From Amaranthus tricolor (Eukaryota > Streptophyta > Magnoliopsida > Caryophyllales > Amaranthaceae): DNA of 64,000 nucleotides. This document shows, in pieces, positions 54,972 to 64,000 of this stretch. The translations under genes and the position numbers were made by a program. The notes under the pieces were generated by a model. The model was not told the DNA's origin. It saw nothing but the letters and a program-made list of their open reading frames with translations, and made no database searches. Every line of letters starts with the position of its first letter. Positions within the stretch are counted from its first letter, which is position 1. Location of the stretch: positions 4,985,287 through 5,049,286 of the forward strand of contig NC_080053.1 in assembly GCF_026212465.1 (NCBI RefSeq), given 5' to 3'.

Positions 54972-55329
54972 TACCAGATTGTATAAAATAAATGTTAGAA
55001 CTTAACAAGAATGTCAAGAGAAAATGATATATGGAGCATATAAAATAAATATCAAAACTTGAAAATGAATTCTCAAATGACGAGATTTTTTTTAAATGGA
55101 TCTATCATAAGTTCAACCTATTAAAGATTAATGTTTACTTATTATATTTTTAATGCTTACATAACATACATCCTTAATGCTTATTTTCAATATTTTAATT
55201 ATCTATACATACTTATAATATTTTAAGAAATGTATAATGAATCGGCCTAATTAGAATTAATCTCTTAAAGAAACAGTCTCTCACAAGATTTAAAAAATTT
55301 TTTTTTTATATCATAGAAAATACTACTAA

Positions 55330-55868
55330 TAAACTGGAATACACAGACACGTCCCTGGACTGGCGTGTTCCGTGTCGGACACGGACACGCGAAAATCCGT
55401 GTCCGACACGCCAAATGAAGTGTCCAATATTTTAATATTTTTCCGGACACGCGGACACGGCAAGGACACGAAAGGGACACGGCTATGGACACGGCAAGCA
55501 GTCAAGGACACGTTTTTTTAAAAAAAAAATAAAAATAAAAAAATTGAATACATAATTCATAAGTAGAATTCTGAAGCAGAAGCACTCGTCACTCGAATTC
55601 CCTTCCCTCTATTTGTCTTGGCATGGCGGATCTTTCTCTCGATGAGCCCGAGTTGAAAACTACTTTTGTAGCGGAGAATGATGATGGATGTCATATGGAT
55701 GATGTGTGATTATTAAACTTAAATTTACCTATTTATTTGGTTTTCTTTAAATTATCTTTAATTTGATATATTTATTATATTACCATTTTCGTGTCTCCGT
55801 GTCCGTCATTTTTAAATTGGCGTTTTTCCGTACCCGTATCGTGTCCGTGTCCGTTTTAGTGCAACCTA
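55330..55868. mobile_element. GGACACG-rich hAT-like element (tentative)
   Basis: GGACACG units fill both ends (55345-55510 and 55790-55858). The right end complement TAGGTTGCACTAAAACGG and the left end TAAACTGGAATACACAG are loosely related. The 8-bp flanks ACTACTAA and GCTATTAG differ at three places, all transitions. A short frame MADLSLDEPELKTTFVAEND starts at 55623. Confidence 0.5.
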
Positions 55869-55979
55869 GCTATTAGCTAGTATACTAATCATAGAGTAAA
55901 TTGACGAGGAGTGATACTGAGTTGTTATTAGTCCATCTTCTACGGAAACCCATAAAGCACGTCAGTTAGCCGGTTCAGG

Positions 55980-57969
55980 TTGGGCCACCCAAGTGCCCCA
56001 CCATTAATTTCCCTCACTTTCAACCTCTTAAAGCCGCCAACTTTCATTCTTCTTTCTCCCACTCTCATCCTCTTTCCTTCTCTGTTTTTCTTTGTAGGAA
56101 ACCAAACAAGAGACAAGAGATACTACTCCAATAAACATCCCAAATTACAACTATTTTTTTATATAAACAAAACACCATTTAATGATCAACCCAATAATTT
56201 CCATATTTTTCTTTACCCAAACTTTCATTTAGAAGTAAACCAAAATACCCCCAAAAAAATCATGATAAAAAGAAAAGAAATTACAATAATTGGTCATGAA
56301 AATACAGAGGATAGGAGAAGAGAGGACCCAATCAATAAAAATGGGCAATTTGACCTTGCAGAAGAAGTATTTGTTATTTTGACTATTTGAGCTTGACGTT
56401 GAACGGTTGAAGACAAGTAAGGATATTAATATTAAGAGACTAATTCTTTCCTCTGAAGGTTCTTACATTTTTTCCTCTTTTAATTTCAAAATGTTTTCCT
56501 TTTTATTCATAATTTGTTTCCTGTTTTTGATCATCCATTTTTTAATTATTTCTAAATTTAGCCTTTTAAATACTCTTTTATTTTAAATGTTTAATTTATT
56601 ATGCTTAAACTTGATCTGGGTTTATCTTCATTTAATTAAATTAATGATAAAGATTGTGTAAAAGAGCAGCTGATAGTTGGTGCAAATTTACAAACTTTTT
56701 GATTGAAGTTGGTGCAGTATCTTCAATTTGGTGTTTATTAGGGTGCAAATTTACAAATTGTTTTTAGCAATGATTTCCCTTTTTTGTGGATGACTATGAT
56801 TTCATATCATACGCCTATTATTATAAGAGTATCTTACAGTTTGTGTTTCATGGAGTAATATGAATTGTTGTGTTAGTGTTTCAAAACATTGGGACAAGTT
56901 CAGCTGCATTCACTTTTGCTTTACAAAAAGCAATGGATACTGCAATCCTCCCCAACAACTCCTCAATAAAGAAAAAGTGGGATTAGTTGTAGCATTGTGG
57001 AGTATTCCTCACTTTAATTCAAATCTCTTCTTTGTTTTTCCTTTGGCTGCATTAAAGATTCCATTTTTCTTATATACTGCTTAGATTCTCTTCCATTTCA
57101 TTACTGGATCATTAAACAATTGTTTTTTTTTTTTTTTTGATATTGGTTCTGATACTTAAACCCATATACCAATATGGGATTTTGATTTTATGAATTTTGG
57201 TGTGTTAATCTCCCTTCATATTCTTCTCTATTTTTAATAACTATAAGTGTAAGAGTAAGGTCATATAGACCGAGCTTGAGCTTAGTGTCACGTGATTCGT
57301 TAATTCCCCTGTGAATCGCAAATCAAAAAATGAATTTTTTAAGCAAATCACAAATCTAAAAGGTGAACTAACTAGCAAATTATGTTTCACCGACTTATTG
57401 TTATTGTTGGTCTATAGTACTCACTATGATTCTTTTATTACTGTTGTATAGATTTCTTTTATTTGGGTTGGATTTCTTTGTAAAAGGGTCTAGTTCAATA
57501 GCTAATCTTGATATGAATTTCCATTGCCTAGTTTTTATAACAATGATTTGCTTCACATTCATTAGCATCATGTTCCCCACTACTCCATACAATAGACAAT
57601 TAGATCTAGGACTTTGTTGGTGTATGTCAAGAAATTTAAGAGTTTGCCATGTTTTCCTACCTCTTATGGCTAAATGAGACTGTGAGCTACAGATTTGCCA
57701 TTTTGAGGGGACGTTTGCTAACTTGGAAAAATCTTTCTATGGTCATGTTTGGTTCTTATTTCGTATACAAATTTAGAAATCAGAACACTAGTTTTGAGAT
57801 TTTTTCTGTATATTCCCCATTTTTTGTAAACCATGTAGTCTCATGAGTTTCCTTGTTAATTTATGGAAAGTATTTATATGCTTTATGATGAATTGTGCTT
57901 TGAATTCCTCCTGCACAACCATGACCTTTTTGTTCAATTTTTCTTGGTGACAGATATAACCGAACAAGC
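55980..57969 (+). other. 5' region of the EDR4-like gene
   Basis: A pyrimidine-rich leader at about 56030-56100, then an AT-rich, probably intronic stretch. The last acceptor before the start codon is GGTGACAG at about 57953. Open frames here show no domain. The true first exon is not resolved. Confidence 0.4.
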
Positions 57970-60900
57970 ATGGTTAATAAGAAGCATCCACAAGGTCGAT
58001 TAGTTAGATGTCCGAAATGTGCAAGCCTCCTTCAAGAGCCAGAGCACGTTTCTCTATACACTTGTGCTGGGTGTGATACTATCCTACAAGGTAAACCATC
58101 AAACCGAGCTCCTAAGGGACAAATTTTATGTTCACTTAATTTGATTGTATGGTCAGTCTTGTTTCGATTTTGTTGTTTTGTTCTTGATATGCTTTGAGAT
58201 TCAATTCCATAACATTTGCCCGTGCCTCTGTGTTATTTACGTAGTCAAACCGTTCGAACAGAATGGAACAGGGTAGTGGGGTTTAACATTGATATTTCTT
58301 CTGTTTCTTTTTGAGATTTGAACACTTAATGTTCATTGCAGCTAAAAACTACAAAGGTCATCATAGAAACACAGCTTTGAGCTCACTTGAACAAAATGTC
58401 GGTAGGAGTAATGGTGTCACTTATGCTCGTAATGGTGGAGAATCTAGCGGTTCAAGTCAAAGATCAAGCTCTTCTGGTGAACATTCAGAGGGTCAAGCTC
58501 CTGTCAGTGATTTAAGGAATTCTGAGCAGAATGGAACTTCCATTTCTTCGGATAGTAACTCTGTGTCGAAGAAGTCTGATATCCTCGAGAATGAGGAGGA
58601 TGGAGAAAGAGGCAATAGATTTGATGGAAATCATAGTAAGTCTGATCAGAAAGGATCAGCCAATTCTGTCCAACATACTGTGTTGTCGGAGGAGACTAGT
58701 TTCATAGATATTAAGGAAATTGGGGAAATAGACGACGAACAATCTGATCCAAAGAATCAAGTTGATGACTATCTTACTGTCCTTGAAAACGTAGAAACTG
58801 AGCAACTTTCTTTAGCCAATTCGGTGAAAGAAGATGACAATGGTCAAGATGAACAGTGTGATGGCGTTTCTGTAGAGAATCCCTATCAACATCAGTTAGG
58901 AATCGTGATTGGTGAAACATCTGAAGTAGAAGATTCACACGTACTGGAGAACAAAGAATTGCAGCAACTTACTACAGAAGAGGAATCAACCGAAGATGAG
59001 GATGATCAACATGAACTAGAGCTGAAACGATGTGTGCACTCTGGCAATGATGCTTCTTCCCTGAGTGAGTCTCCGGCGGTAGAGTATCCTGAAGAATATC
59101 TTGCTTCCAAACATAATGCTCCTGAAGAAACCAGCAAGATGCACCTCCTAGAGGAACACTCTCATCAGGATCAACAAAAACAAAAGCAGGTTAATAATGG
59201 TGACTCTGCCAAAGATGTTTCATCGTGTGCCGAGTCTCCTACCCATTTTGACTGTGAAAATCTGACTGAACATGATTCTTCTGATCAACAAATATCTGGT
59301 GAGACCAGAAATTTTCATCTCATAGAAAAACTTTCTCATCCGGATACATCAGGAAAAGAGGTCAAGTATCTTGATGCAGATGAACCAGAAGTTGCAGTAT
59401 CAGGCAAGGAACAAGAAAAAGGTCCGGGTTCAATCGAGCAAGTTGGATATGAAAACTCTGCCATCGGTGATACCTCTTCATCGATTGAGTATCTAGAAAT
59501 TTGTGAGCCGGTGCATTCTGATTGTCAAGCAGAACATGATGCTTCAGATCAGAAATTGTCTGACGAGATCAGAGAGATGCACCTTCAGGAGGAATCCTTG
59601 CATCATATAGCAGAAATTGAGATTCATCACCATGATTCCAATGAACTCGATGAATTAGAGAATTTAGGCAATGAAAAACACAATCATTCTGATCCAGTTG
59701 ATTTAGTAGAGGGCATTAAGGATCAACTCGAAAGTGTAAAGCTTTCATGTGCTGGTTCATCGTTAACTGAAGCAACTCAGGTCTTGAATGTTGATTCAGT
59801 ATTTGGGACTGAAGATGGCTTAGAAGTTTGTGGAAGGGATCATGTTACTACTCCTTCAAGTGCTACAGATTCAAAAGCTTCTCAGGAGATGGGTACTCCC
59901 AAGATTTCCGAAGACTTTCATTGTGGAAACAGCTCGTTAGATAATGCTGATTATATCGTAAGTGAAGTTGGGAGCGTACTGAAAGAGAGAAGTACTAGAA
60001 GGAATTCAGGAGTTCCAACACAAGACGGAAGTTCATCATCATTGCCAATAGACCAGAAGGTGAAACGCGGCGTGAAAGAGGAAGGACCCCTAGAAGGAAA
60101 TGGAAATTCTCAAAGAAACAATGCGTGTACGCTAAATAGAGATAGCTTCGTGCGTAGGGTTCCATACCACCGAAAAGGTTCTGAAATGACATATGAAACA
60201 GGTAGCTGTTCCAGTTATGCCTTGCATGATGAGCCCTCAAGTTATCAGATGCATCATCATCTTTGCAGAAGGAAATTTTCTGAAGCTCCTTTTTTGAGGG
60301 AAAAGGAGTTTCTTCCCATGTACTACAACAGCGAAACGTCAGGAGAAATTAATGACAGACCAAATTATCATGATTTCATTGACAGGTGGAGGCGAGCTGA
60401 GAGCTGGACGCAAAGTGGGACCCTCCCTCAAATGCAATATTCAGGAGAACTCTTCGGTGGGAGGAACTCATATATGCATCGCTACCCTGATGATCGAATA
60501 TGGTCTGCCCAACTACCCCCGCCTGGAGTTTATTACCATTCAGGGGCATACATGGGTCCCAGCTGGGAAACTAGGTGGGACCCCTACGACTCATACCTGA
60601 CAAGCCCACCTCAGTATTTGGGGTCAGACTTGTCCTGCGCTTGGGGTCATGATACACTATCCATCTCTGATGATCTGAGGCATAAAGATCAGGTCAGGAG
60701 GAGACTGTACTTGAGGGAGAAACGACAAGCAGTGAAAAAACAGTTCCGTCCCATAGCAGGTGGGACTCCATTCATCACATGCAATTTCTGCTTCAACATT
60801 CTACAACTCCCCACAAATTTTCTCATTTCTAGAAGAAGCAGAAGAGAAATCCACAAGCTGAAATGTGGTGCTTGCTCTAAAGTTCTAGAATTTTCCCTCG

Positions 60901-61232
60901 AAAATGAAGGTTCGTTTGCTCCTTGTGAAACTATCATTCACCGAAATATCAATTTCATTGAGAAATCTCAGGCAAATCACTCTCGTCAGAGTAGCTTAAA
61001 TTCTGCAAACGTTAGAGGGTTTGTTTCACAAAATTCCTTAAGTGCTTCTGGTCGAGATAAAAGAGAGCTCATCCATGGAAGCTTGAGTAATCGAGAGACA
61101 TTGGAGGTATTATATGATACTGAACCTACTGCTAGGGAAATACCACTAAGAGTAACCTGGAAAGTTCCTTCTAGGAGTAAGTCGCCTCTTCACAGGCTGA
61201 TGGGCTACCCTTCGCTCAAAGACTTGTTATAA
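57970..61232 (+). CDS. EDR4-like protein (1003 aa)
   Basis: Exons 57970-58090 and 58342-61232, joined across G/CT (donor CAAG/GTAAAC, acceptor TTGCAG). The N-terminus is a zinc-ribbon-like LVRCPKCASLLQEPE with YTCAGCDTIL (Cys 14, 17, 32, 35). A long acidic, Ser-rich middle follows. The C-terminal DUF3133 has PIAGGTPFITCNFCFNIL and LKCGACSKVLEFSL at about 845-890. This is the layout of ENHANCED DISEASE RESISTANCE 4, which in Arabidopsis modulates salicylic-acid-dependent defence and EDR1 localisation. The middle has three degenerate repeats with SKMHLLEEHSH, RNFHLIEKLSH and REMHLQEESLH. A basic tail (TWKVPSRSKSPLHRLMGY) ends the protein. It is longer than I expect for Arabidopsis EDR4 itself, so it is a family member, not necessarily the orthologue. 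The frame is intact. Confidence 0.87.
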
Positions 61233-61604
61233 CTGCACACGAAGATGATGATGTAGAGTAAGAGATTGGATTTTTCTAAGTTCTTAAGCTAAGAAAACAG
61301 ATCGATAGTTATAGACGTAGCAGCGTACGAATTGCCACAGATTCTTTTTTCCTGATACTTGAAAGAGGAAGGACTAAGGAGCATAGCAATGTTACGGAAC
61401 TCAACATCCATAATTGCAAATCATCTGATTAGCAGTAGTCAAGTAGATAGTTGAAGATTAATACTTTTATTTGTTTGCTATTGATGAGGTTTAGTATAGT
61501 TGAAAGAGCTATTTGTAACATATATTTGATTTGATATGTAGGAGTACAAATTTTTGTTTGTTACTTAGAATTGTCAGATATATACCAGATTTTTTTATAT
61601 TATA
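61233..61604. other. 3' flank of the EDR4-like gene
   Basis: 3' UTR-like sequence. No separate feature is seen. Confidence 0.4.
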
Positions 61605-61695
61605 TCCGTCCCAATGAGAATGCAACGTATCTCCTATAAATCAGTCACGTTGGAAGCTTAAATGTTGCATTTCAATGGAATAAAGGGAAAGGGAG
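61605..61695. repeat. short Stowaway-like MITE
   Basis: TCCGTCCCAATGAGAATGCAACGT at the left, shown here with its key blocks TCCGTCCC and AATGCAAC. The right end complement has CTCCCTTTCCC and AATGCAAC. TA flanks on both sides. Confidence 0.55.
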
Positions 61696-61937
61696 TATTG
61701 TTTTTAGAAGACGTAGGCAAGATAAAGGTGGTTGTTTGGGTGACCGTGAGGGCCGGACAGCAGCTGCACACTGAGATTGTTGAAGAACACAGTTTTTAGG
61801 GATGAAGGAGGCGAAAGCAAGACATTAGAAGACTGATTTGACCTAGACTTTTGACATTATATTATATTATTTGCCTCGAGTACTTAATTGCAACAATGAG
61901 TTTAGAAAACTAAATCATAAAAAAGATTGCTAAAATA

Positions 61938-62105
61938 CTTCTCCCGTCCCTAGGAAATTGCAACAAATGTATATTGCACAAAAATTAAGAAATAGTGAGA
62001 TCATTTGAATTAGGTAGATGATATTAAAGGAGAATTGATATGTGGATGAAATAAAATAAAGTAGTTATTTTCATAAAAGAAAATTGTAGCAAAATGAAAG
62101 GGACA
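61938..62105. repeat. Stowaway-like MITE, diverged
   Basis: The left end CTTCTCCCGTCCCTAGG and a right end with GAAAGGGACAAACC share a GTCCC core and an AATTGCAAC/AATTGTAGC block. Borders are approximate. Confidence 0.4.
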
Positions 62106-62725
62106 AACCAAAAACGAAATTGCGGCAATCTCTTAGAGAATATGTGTTTTCCCCTTAAATATCTCCACATTTAAAGAAATTGCAACCTTAACAAAACTTA
62201 TTAGATTTTTCTTTCAAATTCATCCCCTCAAAATACCTTTTATTCCTTTTTGAAATCCAAACAAATTCTTCATTTATCTAAATCCCTCCCCTGACTCCAC
62301 TTCTATCCAAAAACCATGTTAGGGACAAAGGGTGTATAAGCTGAGAATAAAAATAATATTTTTGAGATGTTATTACTATTCAAATTTTAACAAATAAAAT
62401 ATTACCCAGTAAGATGTGCAGTAGTACATAATTCATCTTTAATTTGAAGATGCACATAATTCAATTATCTTTAACTATACCCTTTATATGTTGGGAAGTT
62501 GGGATTAGAAAAGTCATTTTACAATTCCCTTTTCTAAAGGTACAGTGATAAATTTGTATATCTATACATGCAGCATGTGCACCCTATCATATGTACACTA
62601 TAAGACTCTTATTCAGGTATTAACTAGTGAGATGATTGGATATACATTTTCTATTTCATAAACTACTTGGACAAAAAGGCTGCTCTTCTAGAAGATATCC
62701 AAGTATACGATCATATTTATGAATA

Positions 62726-62920
62726 TCAGTACATACTATCTTGAAATCCACCCCTGTTGCTGCTAGCTCTTCGATTAGAAACAATGGTGATTCGTTGGTC
62801 TTGTAGCATGTTCATATTGGGAGCCAGCAACCGAGTGTATCGATCAAAGTACAATAGCTGCTTCAATAGAAGGGCAAATTCTCGAGGGAATTTCAGTCCA
62901 TATGACTCACTCACCCGTAC
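62726..62920 (-). CDS. last exon of an ABC1-kinase-like gene (partial)
   Basis: After acceptor TTTTGCAG the minus strand reads VRVSESYGLKFPREFALLLK, then QLLYFDRYTRLLAPN and MNMLQDQRITIVSNR, with a stop at 62726. I recognise this as the C-terminal segment of plant aarF/ABC1 (UbiB-family) kinases, which act on plastid or mitochondrial quinone and lipid pathways. The kinase core would be in exons beyond the right edge. The frame is intact over 64 codons. Confidence 0.65.
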   Translation of the reverse strand, partial: VRVSESYGLKFPREFALLLKQLLYFDRYTRLLAPNMNMLQDQRITIVSNRRASSNRGGFQDSMY

Positions 62921-64000
62921 CTGCAAAATATACATTGCTATGAAGTAAATATGAAAGGAGTCCATACGACTCACTCATTAAGTGATTTCCTCCTAAGTGG
63001 GTTTGGCATCGCTGGATGTCTGTAACCTTACCCTTGTAAATACAAAGAGGTGGTTTTCGATTAACCCTTGACGGAAAACATCATATGATTCCTCATAAGT
63101 CATTTTTACTATATTCCACTGCATTATTCACACATTATAGCATTATTCACACAACCGAAAAAACTGACTGCCAAGAATCTTGCTGTTATACAACTAATCG
63201 TCTGTCCCACAAAATTTATCCATTTTCCATTTTATCCGTCCCAATGAATTTTCCTTTATTTCTATGTTTTGATCTAACCTCACCTCTTATACTCTCTATA
63301 TTCTCTCTCTTATTTCCAAATACCCCACTACTTTACAACTCCTTAGTCTCCGTGCCAAAAGCAAATTGGACAAAATAGTTGGAACGAAGGTGTACTTATC
63401 AGAACATAAACATCGACCTTTCGATTATGATTTTGCGGCCCAAACTACAATGCTTAATTCTCAATGCTAAACATACGTCAACGTTCTAGTCAAAATTCTT
63501 TTGAACGAATGACCTAATATGCACATTTTGACTTAAGAGGCGAGAAAAACTTGGTTCTAGTGGATTTCTAACTTGAATTGCCTCAATATGCACAAATCCA
63601 TAAATAGGGAATTTATGGCTTTCAAATTGTAACACTAGTCTCCAACATTTCAATCATTTAAAAAATGTAATCTACAAAACCATTATTCAATAATTCACTG
63701 AGCCAATGCTTTTTTGAGCACCAAAACTAACATGTAAAACTAGAAGGTTGAACAGCATGAAGGAGCAAGACAGCAAGGTAGGAGAAAACACAGTTTTGCA
63801 GAAAATTAATTACATTACTCAGCACAAGCTCAAAACTAGTTAACCAAGACTGAAAAAGGGCAATGGAAACACATCCAATCCTACAAGTACAATAAAGTGA
63901 TAAACGATTGGCCATAAAACCCACCACTCAAAAGCAGCAACCCATGTTTTGATATTACAAAAGAAAAGCCAGCATACAGTTCTCAAAAACAATAGCAAAA
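62921..64000 (-). other. probable intron of the ABC1-kinase-like gene
   Basis: No coding exon was recognised. A stretch at about 63205-63375 with GTCCCACAAAATTTATCC and ATCCGTCCCAATGAATTTTC looks like a diverged Stowaway end. Confidence 0.45.

Noticed and set aside
62726..62974. Start of a short protein at 62974
   Set aside because: An acceptor site at 62921 and the domain match show it is the last exon of a longer gene; the first residues of the frame are intron.

Overview
This window is nuclear DNA of a flowering plant, probably a eudicot. The evidence is AT-rich sequence, genes with GT-AG introns, plant gene families (SABP2-type methylesterase, NETWORKED-4-like, EDR4-like, plant ABC1 kinase), plant-type Copia, Gypsy, LINE, MULE, hAT, CACTA and MITE elements, and a piece of chloroplast DNA (ndhB 3' end to trnL-CAA). 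I cannot name the species. There is no bacterial operon, CRISPR array or phage.

Layout. 1-3.7 kb: a decayed Ty3/gypsy element on the minus strand that runs off the left edge. 3.7-9 kb: gene-free AT-rich DNA with a possible solo LTR and a CACTA-like element. 9.2-10.3 kb: plastid-derived insertion. 11.1-11.5 kb: orphan first exon of a methylesterase (minus). 11.7-18.7 kb: a dense nest of small elements (MITEs, a foldback palindrome, a CACTA element carrying a Stowaway, a Helitron 3' end, a hAT MITE with perfect target duplication). 19.3-24.0 kb: a four-exon methylesterase gene (minus) with a TRIM element in intron 3, an RTE-LINE fragment in intron 1 and an apparent one-base frameshift in exon 2.

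24.2-39.4 kb: one Copia retrotransposon (minus) with matching LTRs and a perfect 5-bp target duplication (ATATT). It has been swollen to about 15 kb by a Mutator-like element in its protease region and a LINE in its leader. 39.4-41.98 kb: MITEs, including a MULE-type MITE with a perfect 9-bp target duplication. 42.1-45.7 kb: a NETWORKED-4-like coiled-coil gene (plus) in which I cannot find the usual NAB actin-binding domain. 47.7-51.45 kb: a complete hAT transposon with 15-bp terminal repeats, a perfect 8-bp target duplication and a three-exon transposase that stays open for 810 codons. 52-56 kb: a bHLH-like fragment, a tandem duplication of which one copy carries a Tourist MITE, and other small elements. 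58-61.2 kb: an EDR4-like gene (plus). 62.7 kb to the right edge: the last exon of an ABC1-kinase-like gene (minus).

The genes do not form a pathway; they are separate host genes in a repeat-rich region. The strongest observations are the apparently intact hAT element, the fully delimited nested Copia, the built-in empty site for the Tourist MITE, the NAB-less NET4-like gene and the frameshifted methylesterase. I found no clear sign of a wholly new kind of biological system.
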